DNA of 29,946 nt from Peptoniphilus_A sp022767005 (GCF_050315115.1 NZ_JBNPOJ010000020.1:1-29946), one strand, 5' to 3'. Numbered from the stretch's first letter, positions 1-4,536 are shown. Notes: generated from the letters alone by a model not told the origin. Translations and numbers: made by a program.

Positions 1-188
1 TAATTTACTTTTAATCCACGAGCGTTGAGGAAATAATCTTCAACGCCTTCTTCTATAATTTTCACTCTGTTCCCAACTTGAATTTTAGGGAAGTCTTTCT
101 TTCTAACTATTTTTCTTAAACTATCCCTACCAATTCCTAATTGTTGAGAATATTTTTCATAAAACTCTGAAAAACTTAATAAAGTCAT
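1..188 (-). CDS. Excisionase-like small DNA-binding protein (3' end cut by window edge)
   Basis: The frame reads 62 codons from an ATG preceded by GGAGGGAACAA, and the window ends after the first two bases (TA) of the next codon, so a stop may lie just outside. The protein begins MTLLSFSEFYEKYSQQLGIG and continues with a short winged-helix-like pattern (DSLRKIVRKKDFPKI, then VGNRVKIIEEGVEDYF). That layout, a helix-turn-helix followed by a beta wing and a final helix, is typical of Xis/excisionase-family proteins of mobile elements, such as Tn916 Xis. It lies on the same strand as the Cro-like gene of the element, the direction expected for early or excision genes. An excision role is inference; a generic phage regulator is equally possible. 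Confidence 0.6.
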   Translation of the reverse strand, partial: MTLLSFSEFYEKYSQQLGIGRDSLRKIVRKKDFPKIQVGNRVKIIEEGVEDYFLNARGLKVN

Positions 189-238
189 TTGTTCCCTCCT
201 TTAATATTTTTTCATAGTAATTCTGATTAAATAAAAAT

Positions 239-421
239 TTAAATTCCTAATATTTTTCTCATATCATTAATTCTTTTTATATTTCCACTATTACCTTTAA
301 CAAGCTCATACACATAACTAATGCTAATTCCCATTTCATCAGCTAACTTTTTGTATGTGTAGCCCTTTCTTTTCATTGCAATTCTAATTTCTTCTTCTGT
401 AGTCAAATTTTCCATTGTCAT
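239..421 (-). CDS. Small helix-turn-helix protein, 60 aa
   Basis: The product starts MTMENLTTEEEIRIAMKRKG and has the XRE-like pattern of a turn helix (YKKLADEMGIS) followed by a recognition helix (ISYVYELVKG). It is essentially one DNA-binding domain. I chose the ATG at 421 over an in-frame GTG at 430, because the GGGGGTG ribosome binding site is 6 nt from the ATG and overlaps the GTG. It is divergent from the small plus-strand gene starting at 492, and their shared upstream region is part of a repeated promoter block. Its target is unknown; autoregulation from the shared region is inference. Confidence 0.7.
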   Translation of the reverse strand: MTMENLTTEEEIRIAMKRKGYTYKKLADEMGISISYVYELVKGNSGNIKRINDMRKILGI

Positions 422-426
422 ACTTC

Positions 427-490
427 CCACCCCCTATAACTACTCTAATTCAAACCCCTTATGCTATAATCACAATAAGGAGGTGATTTT
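427..490. repeat. Repeated divergent promoter block, copy 1
   Basis: The block runs from the minus-strand ribosome binding site (CCACCCCCTATAACTAC) to a plus-strand extended -10 element (TGCTATAAT, -10 at 465-470) and the AAGGAGGTGA site of the gene at 492. Bases 427-473 recur almost exactly at 795-837. The promoter plus ribosome-binding-site half (TTATGC..TAATCAC.ATAAGG) recurs at 1755-1785. It looks like a mobile or duplicated regulatory cassette. Confidence 0.75.
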
Positions 491-491
491 T

Positions 492-701
492 ATGAACAAA
501 GAAGAAATATCAAAAATCGTAAATGCTGAATTTTTAAATTATTACTCCGATGAAAAATATATTGAGAAATTTAAAGCAAATCTTAATATAGATTCAAATA
601 ACAAAAAAATTTCTATCGAAGAATTAGCTATCGGCATTTACAATACTTGCATTAATGATTTTAGAGAGCTTTTGATTAGCACGCTCAGCAAAATCATCTA
701 A
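492..701 (+). CDS. Hypothetical small acidic protein, 69 aa
   Basis: I do not recognise this protein. It begins MNKEEISKIVNAEFLNYYSD and is predicted to be mostly helical and soluble, with no membrane segment. The start is the ATG at 492, 6 nt after a near-perfect AAGGAGGTGA site; the frame extends upstream to a GTG inside that site, which is not a plausible start. Transcription probably comes from the extended -10 element at 462-470. Its 3' end overlaps the convergent gene at 624-791 by 78 bp, the longest of five similar tail-to-tail overlaps in this element. Confidence 0.6.
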   Translation: MNKEEISKIVNAEFLNYYSDEKYIEKFKANLNIDSNNKKISIEELAIGIYNTCINDFRELLISTLSKII

Positions 702-791
702 ATCAATTAAATCTTCATTTTGCTCTGTATTACTCGCAATAATACGGAGCAATTCTTTTATTTCTCTAAGTTCTTTTATTATCTCTTCCAT
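624..791 (-). CDS. Hypothetical helical mini-protein, 55 aa
   Basis: This frame starts at ATG 791 behind AGGAGGTGGAAG and encodes MEEIIKELREIKELLRIIAS followed by a short acidic stretch (NEDLIDLDDFAERA). The N-terminal heptad spacing of I and L suggests a coiled-coil or oligomerisation helix. The ribosome binding site lies in the second copy of the repeated promoter block. It overlaps the 3' end of the plus gene at 492-701. The strong ribosome binding site supports translation, but with an overlap of this size one partner could be spurious. Function unknown. Confidence 0.5.
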   Translation of the reverse strand: MEEIIKELREIKELLRIIASNTEQNEDLIDLDDFAERANQKLSKIINASIVNADS

Positions 792-794
792 CTT

Positions 795-837
795 CCACCT
801 CCTATAACTACGTTCAAACCCCTTATGCTATAATCAC
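795..837. repeat. Repeated promoter block, copy 2 (no plus-strand gene follows)
   Basis: Bases 795-837 match 427-473 closely, including the extended -10 TGCTATAAT (TATAAT at 829-834). The AAGGAGGTGA site and plus-strand gene that follow in copy 1 are missing, so the plus promoter appears orphaned. The minus-strand ribosome binding site in the block serves the gene at 624-791. Confidence 0.7.
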
Positions 838-862
838 CTCAAATTACTCCTAATCTAATAAA

Positions 863-1045
863 TCATTCATACAACTTCCACCATTCAATCTTCAGCACTT
901 CTCCAATCCTCTTGGCAATACTCACTGGAAGTTCCCTTCTCCCAATTTCATAGTGGTTATATCTACCTTCAGATATTCCAGTAATCTTTGATAAATCTCT
1001 TTGGCTTATTTTAGCCTTTAGCCTATATTCCTTTAGTCTATTCAT
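863..1045 (-). CDS. XRE-family helix-turn-helix protein, 60 aa
   Basis: A single XRE/Cro-CI domain fills this protein: MNRLKEYRLKAKISQRDLSK, then ITGISEGRYNHYEIGRRELP, where SQRDLSKITGIS and EGRYNHYEIGRR form the helix-turn-helix. The start ATG at 1045 follows AAGGAGGACAA. The C-terminus (EWWKLYE) is the usual end of helix 5 in single-domain Cro-like proteins. It is divergent from the gene at 1120 and may repress that intergenic promoter region. The target is inferred from position only. Confidence 0.8.
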   Translation of the reverse strand: MNRLKEYRLKAKISQRDLSKITGISEGRYNHYEIGRRELPVSIAKRIGEVLKIEWWKLYE

Positions 1046-1119
1046 TTGTCCTCCTTGTTCAAAAATACTACATATTGTATAATAAAGTTATTAACATACT
1101 ATAAAGGAGATCCAATCAA

Positions 1120-1554
1120 ATGTTAGAAAATCTAGAAACTTATGATATAAAGATTCTAAAATATATAAATAAACACACAAAAGTACACATAAATGAAATT
1201 ATGAAAAAATATCCGGATGAAAAATACTCAACTAAATATAGGTTGGATTGCTTGAGTGAACAAAACTATTCAAGGCACTTTAACGGCAGAATACAACTAC
1301 CTATCGATAACACCTCATACCTAAATAAAGAATATGTTCATCTTGAAGACAAAAAAACTAAAGTTACAAGTTCAGAATTTACAGGTTATTACTACGTAAG
1401 CGACCTAGGTAAAAATTTTCTCCAAAACTATAAAACTTCATCTCGTGAAAAACGCATGTCTGAATTTATTAGATCTTTCTTTTTTCCAATGCTCATAGCA
1501 TTTCTAACAACCCTTCTTACAATATGGCTAACTTCTTTAATAAAAACACTGTAG
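1120..1554 (+). CDS. Winged-helix-like protein with C-terminal membrane anchor, 144 aa
   Basis: The first 75 residues read like a winged helix: a helix (DIKILKYINKHTKVHINEIM), a recognition-like stretch (STKYRLDCLSEQNYSRHF) and strand pairs. A second conserved-looking stretch (GYYYVSDLGKNFLQNY) resembles the wing and dimer helix of MarR-like phage proteins. Residues about 120-143 form one hydrophobic segment (FFFPMLIAFLTTLLTIWLTS) after a basic patch (SSREKR), which suggests a membrane anchor with the N-terminus in the cytoplasm. The ribosome binding site is AAAGGAG, 10 nt before the ATG. The 3' end overlaps the convergent gene at 1517-1693 by 38 bp. Function not recognised; a membrane-tethered regulator is speculative. 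Confidence 0.6.
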   Translation: MLENLETYDIKILKYINKHTKVHINEIMKKYPDEKYSTKYRLDCLSEQNYSRHFNGRIQLPIDNTSYLNKEYVHLEDKKTKVTSSEFTGYYYVSDLGKNFLQNYKTSSREKRMSEFIRSFFFPMLIAFLTTLLTIWLTSLIKTL

Positions 1555-1693
1555 AAATGGCTGTCCCTACTGAAACTATTAGCGGAATTAAAAAATTAAA
1601 AATTATCAAATACCACCAATCATCTCTATGATCTATTAACTGATCAACAAATAATTGTACATCCAATAATAAATCATCAAGTTTATCTCTCAC
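1517..1693 (-). CDS. Small single-span membrane protein with GTG start, 58 aa
   Basis: A GGAGG site stands 7 nt before a GTG at 1693; the nearby ATG is followed directly by a stop in its own frame. The product begins (M)RDKLDDLLLDVQLFVDQLI, then has one hydrophobic helix (about residues 28-54, including WWYLIIFNFLIPLIVSVGT) and a short basic tail. The amphipathic N-terminus plus one membrane span resembles small phage holin-like or membrane-modulator proteins, but no family is recognised. It overlaps the 3' end of the gene at 1120-1554, which also encodes a membrane segment. Confidence 0.5.
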   Translation of the reverse strand: MRDKLDDLLLDVQLFVDQLIDHRDDWWYLIIFNFLIPLIVSVGTAISTVFLLKKLAIL

Positions 1694-1754
1694 ATAACTT
1701 CCTCCTTCGTTTGATTTTTATTTACTCTCCCTATAATCTTTTCTTAACTTTTAT

Positions 1755-1785
1755 TTATGCTGTAATCACCATAAGGAGGTGATTT
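1755..1785 (+). promoter_or_regulatory. Extended -10 promoter and ribosome binding site, third copy of the block
   Basis: TTATGCTGTAATCACC and the AAGGAGGTGATTT that follows match 459-489 with few changes. The -10 element is TGTAAT at 1761-1766, preceded by TATGC. No convincing -35 box is seen, as in copy 1. It serves the gene at 1787. Confidence 0.6.
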
Positions 1786-1786
1786 A

Positions 1787-2062
1787 ATGCTTACACCAAA
1801 TCAAATGAAATATCTAAATATAATTTTTAATAAGTATGATAATCCTTGCGATAAAATCATCAAATTAACCGCTAAAAATCTTGATGATTTTTTCAACCTA
1901 TCAACATCACTAGAAGCTTTAAACGAACAAGGATTAATAATTGGAATATCGGATAATTTCAAAAAAACCACTTATGATGTCATAAAAGATAGAACTTTTG
2001 AATTTACAATTACTGAAAAATTGTCTACTCTTTATCAGCAACAAAATCAAAGAGAAAAGTAA
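1787..2062 (+). CDS. Hypothetical small protein, 91 aa
   Basis: Not recognised. The product begins MLTPNQMKYLNIIFNKYDNP and has a helix-turn-helix-like middle (AKNLDDFFNLSTSLEALNEQ) followed by a beta-rich part (GLIIGISD, TYDVIKDRTFEFTIT). This order could be a compact winged helix. The ATG lies 4 nt after AAGGAGGTGATT in the third copy of the repeated promoter block. The last 38 bp overlap the convergent gene at 2025-2216. Confidence 0.6.
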   Translation: MLTPNQMKYLNIIFNKYDNPCDKIIKLTAKNLDDFFNLSTSLEALNEQGLIIGISDNFKKTTYDVIKDRTFEFTITEKLSTLYQQQNQREK

Positions 2063-2216
2063 ATTTATTTTCAACTATGTTATATCTAACAGTCTGTAGA
2101 TGCCCTACCAAATCATCCTCAGTCATGTTAGATATTTCTTTTTTAAATTCTTTAACAGCTTCTTTTTTAAAATCATCATCAGAACGTTTATATGCTAATT
2201 TAATCAAATCTTCCAT
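2025..2216 (-). CDS. Hypothetical helical protein, 63 aa
   Basis: Starts at ATG 2216 behind GGAGGATGTT. The product (MEDLIKLAYKRSDDDFKKEA onward) is charged and helical, with an acidic centre (NMTEDDLVGHL). It overlaps the convergent gene at 1787-2062 by 38 bp. The next minus-strand gene upstream in transcription ends only 17 nt from this gene's start (2234), so it is probably in one transcript with it. Function unknown. Confidence 0.6.
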   Translation of the reverse strand: MEDLIKLAYKRSDDDFKKEAVKEFKKEISNMTEDDLVGHLQTVRYNIVENKFTFLFDFVADKE

Positions 2217-2233
2217 AACATCCTCCTAACTAT

Positions 2234-2386
2234 TTACATAGCCATCTTCAAACTCTTCTCAGCAATCCTCATGCCTTGCATAATATAAAACATCTTCTCA
2301 AGATCCTCAGGCTTTAAATTCTTAATTTCCTTAGCAATTTTATCTTCTTCACTTTGTTCGTAGTTCTTTTTATATTTCTTTTCCAT
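2234..2386 (-). CDS. Hypothetical charged helical protein, 50 aa (module A)
   Basis: ATG 2386 follows GGAGGGAATT; the stop codon of the preceding 29-residue gene is embedded in this ribosome binding site, so translation is probably coupled. The product begins MEKKYKKNYEQSEEDKIAKE and ends with a helical part (NLKPEDLEKMFYIMQGMRIA). It holds the same position in module A as the gene at 3252-3407 in module B. The two share little sequence beyond the L-x-x-x-F-x-x-x-x-G pattern near the end. Function unknown. Confidence 0.55.
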   Translation of the reverse strand: MEKKYKKNYEQSEEDKIAKEIKNLKPEDLEKMFYIMQGMRIAEKSLKMAM

Positions 2387-2395
2387 AATTCCCTC

Positions 2396-2485
2396 CTACT
2401 TCAGAACACCTATCACAGTTATAATCAAATTAATAACTGATACAATAATTAAAACCTTTAAAACTTTTTCTAAATTATCTTTCAT
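2396..2485 (-). CDS. Hydrophobic 29-residue peptide (module A)
   Basis: The product starts MKDNLEKVLKVLIIVSVINL and ends TVIGVLK: a short charged N-terminus, one membrane-length hydrophobic stretch and a C-terminal lysine. The module B homologue (3417-3512) differs by an in-frame 6-base indel and by mostly synonymous or conservative changes (GAT/GAC, GTG/GTT, GGT/GGC, CTG/TTG). That supports real coding. No clear ribosome binding site precedes the ATG in either copy. The upstream sequence contains a conserved hairpin, so expression may depend on coupling or RNA structure. Size and shape are like type I toxins or small membrane regulators, but no named family is recognised. Confidence 0.55.
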   Translation of the reverse strand: MKDNLEKVLKVLIIVSVINLIITVIGVLK

Positions 2486-2508
2486 ATATTCCAAAAATGA
2501 GTTATAAT
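2480..2508 (+). promoter_or_regulatory. Candidate antisense promoter, module A
   Basis: On the plus strand a perfect TATAAT (2503-2508) lies 17 bp after a weak TTTCAT. The same arrangement and spacing recur in module B (3507-3535). Transcription from here would begin near the hairpin at 2514 and run antisense to the 40-residue membrane peptide gene. Only the -10 is strong. Confidence 0.4.
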
Positions 2509-2513
2509 CTTTT

Positions 2514-2543
2514 TAGTAAGGGGTTTTAATTTCCCCCTACTAA
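2514..2543. other. Conserved hairpin over the stop codon of the membrane peptide gene, module A
   Basis: TAGTAAGGGGG pairs with CCCCCTACTA (one bulged A) around a TTTTAATTT loop that contains the stop codon of the gene at 2526-2648. Module B has a perfect version at 3541-3570 with changed stem bases but the same loop. Neither copy has a clean T-tract on either strand, so it is not an ordinary terminator. Confidence 0.7.
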
Positions 2544-2648
2544 ATTTATGATTTTGATGACTAACTCTATAAGCTTTTCAATTAAACTGATTACCGCAGT
2601 TATTAATGCAAGCTTTATAAGTTGGTCATCTTTTTTATTATCACTCAT
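2526..2648 (-). CDS. Small membrane peptide, 40 aa (module A)
   Basis: The product is a hydrophilic N-terminus (MSDNKKDDQ) followed by a hydrophobic helix (LIKLALITAVISLIEKLIEL) and a short tail ending NLVGGN. I chose the ATG at 2648 because AGAGAGGAGGAAAAGA precedes it and the homologue at 3554-3682 begins with the same MSDNKK. Its promoter is a perfect TTGACA-17-TATAAT (2682-2710), unusual for a regulatory mini-gene and suggesting very strong transcription unless repressed. The divergent XRE gene at 2792 is the obvious candidate repressor. A toxin or holin-like role is inference from size, membrane helix, strong promoter and antisense promoter. Confidence 0.65.
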   Translation of the reverse strand: MSDNKKDDQLIKLALITAVISLIEKLIELVIKIINLVGGN

Positions 2649-2681
2649 TCTTTTCCTCCTCTCTATGTTTACTTTAGATAC

Positions 2682-2710
2682 ATTATAATATCTTTTTTCT
2701 ACATTGTCAA
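2682..2710 (-). promoter_or_regulatory. Consensus promoter for the membrane peptide, module A
   Basis: Read on the minus strand: TTGACA (2705-2710), 17-bp spacer, TATAAT (2682-2687), matching consensus exactly. It is flanked by AGATACA (2676-2682) and TGTATCT (2718-2724), an inverted repeat that could be a regulator site. In module B the corresponding halves are CTACA (3713-3717) and TGTAG (3753-3757): changed in sequence, but still inverted. Confidence 0.8.
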
Positions 2711-2740
2711 TAGTTTTTGTATCTTTTTTCAACTTTTTTC

Positions 2741-2769
2741 TTGCTTTTTTTTAATTTCTCGCTTATACT
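2741..2769 (+). promoter_or_regulatory. Promoter of the module A XRE gene
   Basis: TTGCTT (2741-2746), 17-bp spacer, TATACT (2764-2769), followed by the AAGGAGGAAT site of the gene at 2792. The same elements and spacing occur in module B. Confidence 0.6.
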
Positions 2770-2791
2770 TAATACATAAGGAGGAATAATC

Positions 2792-3160
2792 ATGAACGAA
2801 AGAGTAAAAGAACTAAGAAAAGCCTTAGGCTTATCAGGAGAAAAATTTGGAGAAAACATCGGCTTAAATCGTGCTGCAATCTCTAAAATAGAAAATGGGG
2901 CAGTCGGTGTTAGCGAATCAAATGTTAAACTAATCTGTTTAACATATAATGTAAATGAAGACTGGTTAAGAACTGGCGAAGGCTCAATGTTTAATGAAAC
3001 CCCACAAGATTACTTAAAAGAACTTCAAAGACGTCATAATCTAACAGACTTCCAACTAGAATTAGTTAAAACCTATCTGGAACTGTCAGAAGCCAACAAA
3101 TCAGCCATTGATGACTTTATAGCCTCTTGTGCTAAGAATACCAAGGACAAAGAAATATAA
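2792..3160 (+). CDS. XRE-family regulator, 122 aa (module A)
   Basis: The N-terminal 65 residues are an XRE helix-turn-helix (MNERVKELRKALGLSGEKFG, then NRAAISKIENGAVGVSE, ending NEDWLRTGEGSMF). This is a very common type in Firmicute prophages. The remainder (about 75-122, including LTDFQLELVKTYLELSEANK) is a helical tail probably used for dimerisation. The ATG follows AAGGAGGAATAATC. The paralogue in module B (3827-4177) is nearly identical over the first 65 residues except for the recognition helix (NRAAISKIENGAVG against SRFAISNIENGKNS), so the two probably read different operators. Its 3' end overlaps the convergent gene at 3101-3262 by 60 bp. Confidence 0.85.
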   Translation: MNERVKELRKALGLSGEKFGENIGLNRAAISKIENGAVGVSESNVKLICLTYNVNEDWLRTGEGSMFNETPQDYLKELQRRHNLTDFQLELVKTYLELSEANKSAIDDFIASCAKNTKDKEI

Positions 3161-3262
3161 AAGCTTTAAGTCACAAGGCTCTAACATATTAATAACTTCC
3201 TCAATATCCTCCTCACAAGGCTCTTGTTTGATAACAAGGTCTTTTTTATTATCAATTTTCAT
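3101..3262 (-). CDS. Small protein convergent with module A regulator, 53 aa
   Basis: The product begins MKIDNKKDLVIKQEPCEEDI and ends with a partly hydrophobic stretch (LKLLYFFVLGILSTRG). The first 20 residues match the gene at 4139-4351 (KKDLVIKQEPCEEDIE shared), and the underlying DNA is nearly identical over about 45 bp. The C-terminal half diverges, and its reading overlaps the XRE gene. The start codon overlaps the stop of the gene at 3252-3407 (ATGAAAATTGA), so translation is probably coupled; GGAG precedes the start. Function not recognised. Confidence 0.55.
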   Translation of the reverse strand: MKIDNKKDLVIKQEPCEEDIEEVINMLEPCDLKLLYFFVLGILSTRGYKVING

Positions 3263-3407
3263 TTTTACCAGCTCCAATGAAATTTAATCCCTCAAGAAAG
3301 CCTTTAAACTTTAATTTCAAATCTCTATCTAAAGACTCAATAGACCTTTCTAACTCTTCTTTTTCTTTTTGTTCTTCTTTATCAAGAATTATTTTAATCT
3401 CTGCCAT
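3252..3407 (-). CDS. Hypothetical charged helical protein, 51 aa (module B)
   Basis: ATG 3407 follows GGGGGGAATT, with the stop codon of the preceding 31-residue gene embedded in that site. The product (MAEIKIILDKEEQKEKEELE, then SLDRDLKLKFKGFLEGLNFI) is a lysine/glutamate-rich helix that may form a coiled coil, followed by a short amphipathic helix. Its end overlaps the start of the next gene (3262) by 11 bp. It takes the position of the 50-residue gene of module A. Function unknown. Confidence 0.55.
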   Translation of the reverse strand: MAEIKIILDKEEQKEKEELERSIESLDRDLKLKFKGFLEGLNFIGAGKNEN

Positions 3408-3416
3408 AATTCCCCC

Positions 3417-3512
3417 CTACTTCAAAACGCCTATAACAGTTAAAATCAAATTAATAATTGATATAACAATTAAAGCCTTTAAAACTTTTTCTAATTTATC
3501 TATGTCTTTCAT
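3417..3512 (-). CDS. Hydrophobic 31-residue peptide (module B)
   Basis: The product begins MKDIDKLEKVLKALIVISII and ends TVIGVLK; it is the homologue of the 29-residue peptide at 2396-2485. The shared positions, including the whole C-terminal TVIGVLK, and the predominance of third-base changes argue for selection on the protein. The start ATG has no recognisable ribosome binding site in either copy. It lies between the conserved hairpin and the next gene. Confidence 0.55.
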   Translation of the reverse strand: MKDIDKLEKVLKALIVISIINLILTVIGVLK

Positions 3513-3535
3513 ATATACAAAAAATGAGTTATAAT
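3507..3535 (+). promoter_or_regulatory. Candidate antisense promoter, module B
   Basis: TTTCAT (3507-3512), 17-bp spacer, TATAAT (3530-3535) on the plus strand, in the same place as in module A. It would drive RNA antisense to the 42-residue peptide gene. Confidence 0.4.
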
Positions 3536-3540
3536 CTTCT

Positions 3541-3570
3541 TAGTAAAGGGATTTTAATTTCCCTTTACTA
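3541..3570. other. Conserved hairpin over the stop codon, module B
   Basis: TAGTAAAGGG pairs perfectly with CCCTTTACTA, extended by one A-T pair. The TTTTAATT loop contains the stop of the gene at 3554-3682. Stem bases differ from module A, but pairing and loop are kept. Confidence 0.75.
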
Positions 3571-3682
3571 ATTCAAGAAGCTTGACCAACAACTCAATTA
3601 TTTGGGTTACAAGTCCTATAACTGATGTTATTAGAGCTAGTTTTATTAAGTTGTTGTTAGGCTTCTTTTTATTATCACTCAT
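3554..3682 (-). CDS. Small membrane peptide, 42 aa (module B)
   Basis: Homologue of the module A peptide: MSDNKKKPNNN, then a hydrophobic helix (LIKLALITSVIGLVTQIIEL), ending LELVKGN. The ATG at 3682 has the site GAGAGAGGAGGGAATAAA. Transcription comes from a perfect TTGACA-17-TATAAT promoter (3717-3745). Conserved features are the SDNKK head, the LIKLALIT core, the E-L-x-x-K pattern and the GN end. It fits a single-span membrane peptide of toxin or holin-like type, although no named family is recognised. Confidence 0.65.
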   Translation of the reverse strand: MSDNKKKPNNNLIKLALITSVIGLVTQIIELLVKLLELVKGN

Positions 3683-3716
3683 TTTATTCCCTCCTCTCTC
3701 TGTTGATTATATCTAC

Positions 3717-3745
3717 ATTATAATAGCTTTTCAAAACATTGTCAA
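3717..3745 (-). promoter_or_regulatory. Consensus promoter for the membrane peptide, module B
   Basis: Minus strand: TTGACA (3740-3745), 17-bp spacer, TATAAT (3717-3722). The match to consensus is exact, as in module A. Flanking CTACA and TGTAG halves may be an operator. Confidence 0.8.
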
Positions 3746-3775
3746 TAGTTTTTGTAGCTTTTTAAAACATTTTTA

Positions 3776-3804
3776 TTGATTTTTTTTCAACTCTCACTTA
3801 TACT
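3776..3804 (+). promoter_or_regulatory. Promoter of the module B XRE gene
   Basis: TTGATT (3776-3781), 17-bp spacer, TATACT (3799-3804), then AAGGAGGAATC before the ATG at 3827. Confidence 0.6.
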
Positions 3805-3826
3805 TAATATATAAGGAGGAATCATC

Positions 3827-4177
3827 ATGAATGAAAGAGTGAAAGAACTAAGACAAGCGCTAGGCTTATCAGGAGAAAAATTCGGTGAAAAAATAGGATT
3901 GTCAAGATTTGCTATTTCTAACATTGAAAATGGTAAAAATAGCGTAACTGACCAAACAATTAAACTAATCTGTTTAACATACAATGTAAACGAAGACTGG
4001 TTAAGAACTGGCGAAGGAGAAATGTTTATAGCAAATGATGGCATATCCCTTGATGAACTTATATCTAAAAATAATGTTGATCCATTGGAAATAGACATAT
4101 TAAAAGCCTACTTTTCACTACCTAAAGATATAAGAAAATCAGCTCTTGATTACTTTATGAATAACCTCACTAAGTAA
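3827..4177 (+). CDS. XRE-family regulator, 116 aa (module B)
   Basis: XRE helix-turn-helix in residues 1-65 (MNERVKELRQALGLSGEKFG, recognition part SRFAISNIENGKNSVTD, ending NEDWLRTGEGEMF), followed by a helical C-terminal part (about 75-116) different from module A apart from general shape. The ATG follows AAGGAGGAATCATC. It is the tandem paralogue of the gene at 2792. Divergence is concentrated in the recognition helix and C-terminal tail, consistent with separate operator and partner specificity (inference). It overlaps the convergent gene at 4139-4351 by 39 bp. Confidence 0.85.
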   Translation: MNERVKELRQALGLSGEKFGEKIGLSRFAISNIENGKNSVTDQTIKLICLTYNVNEDWLRTGEGEMFIANDGISLDELISKNNVDPLEIDILKAYFSLPKDIRKSALDYFMNNLTK

Positions 4178-4351
4178 GTTGTTATATATTTTCTTCATTT
4201 CCAAAGAAAAATAAAATCCATTTAAAAAACCTATAAATATCAATTTTTCTTCTTCATCTGATAAATCAATAATATTTTTTATTAATTTTTCAATATCCTC
4301 CTCACAAGGCTCTTGTTTGATAACAAGGTCTTTTTTTGTTTTAATTTCCAT
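4139..4351 (-). CDS. Small protein convergent with module B regulator, 70 aa
   Basis: The product begins MEIKTKKDLVIKQEPCEEDI and continues with a helical part (IDLSDEEEKLIFIGFLNGFY) and a basic tail. The N-terminal 20 residues match the protein at 3101-3262. The start ATG follows GGAGGTAAGGA. It is the full-length member of this pair of paralogues. The segment overlapping the regulator gene encodes only the last dozen residues. Function not recognised; no membrane span is evident. Confidence 0.6.
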   Translation of the reverse strand: MEIKTKKDLVIKQEPCEEDIEKLIKNIIDLSDEEEKLIFIGFLNGFYFSLEMKKIYNNLLSEVIHKVIKS

Positions 4352-4435
4352 TCCTTACCTCCTAATCTATTTAATAAATAAAATAACAATGCTATAATAG
4401 ACCTACCAACAGGCTTTTTGAGAAAGGAAAAAGAG

Positions 4436-4510
4436 TTGAGTCTATACGAAAAAATAACAATATTTTTAATGATAGTTACCATTTTGTGTCAATTACTAAA
4501 AAACAAATGA
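4436..4510 (+). CDS. Possible holin-like toxin peptide with TTG start, 24 aa
   Basis: AAAGGAAAAAGAG precedes a TTG, giving (M)SLYEKITIFLMIVTILCQLL and a basic KNK end. An extended -10 (TGCTATAAT, 4390-4398) lies about 40 nt upstream. The pattern of a short polar head with tyrosine and glutamate, one hydrophobic helix and a lysine tail is that of short holin-like toxins found in Firmicute mobile elements, but this copy is at the short end and starts with TTG. A plausible call, not a certain one. Confidence 0.4.
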   Translation: MSLYEKITIFLMIVTILCQLLKNK

Positions 4511-4536
4511 TTTAGTAATTAATTAGTCATCATTTG
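4497..4536 (-). terminator. Terminator ending the leftward Cro-like transcript
   Basis: CAAATGAT (4504-4511) pairs with ATCATTTG (4529-4536). On the minus strand the stem is followed by a run of six T (complement of 4498-4503). It lies downstream of the genes at 4711-5138, so it probably ends their transcript. Confidence 0.55.

Noticed and set aside
3277..3534. Open plus-strand frame of 85 codons
   Set aside because: It is antisense to the small genes at 3252-3407 and 3417-3512, has no ribosome binding site, and its residue make-up (Ser/Phe/Ile-rich) is typical of the reverse of Lys/Glu-rich coding DNA.
3582..3779. Open plus-strand frame of 65 codons with hydrophobic product
   Set aside because: It mirrors the membrane peptide gene at 3554-3682 and its promoter; the conserved module copy does not keep this frame.
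3787..4098. Open minus-strand frame opposite the XRE gene
   Set aside because: Reverse of a clear XRE gene, with no ribosome binding site.
4282..4482. Minus-strand frame of 66 codons
   Set aside because: No ribosome binding site, and it overlaps the well-supported gene at 4139-4351 in another frame.
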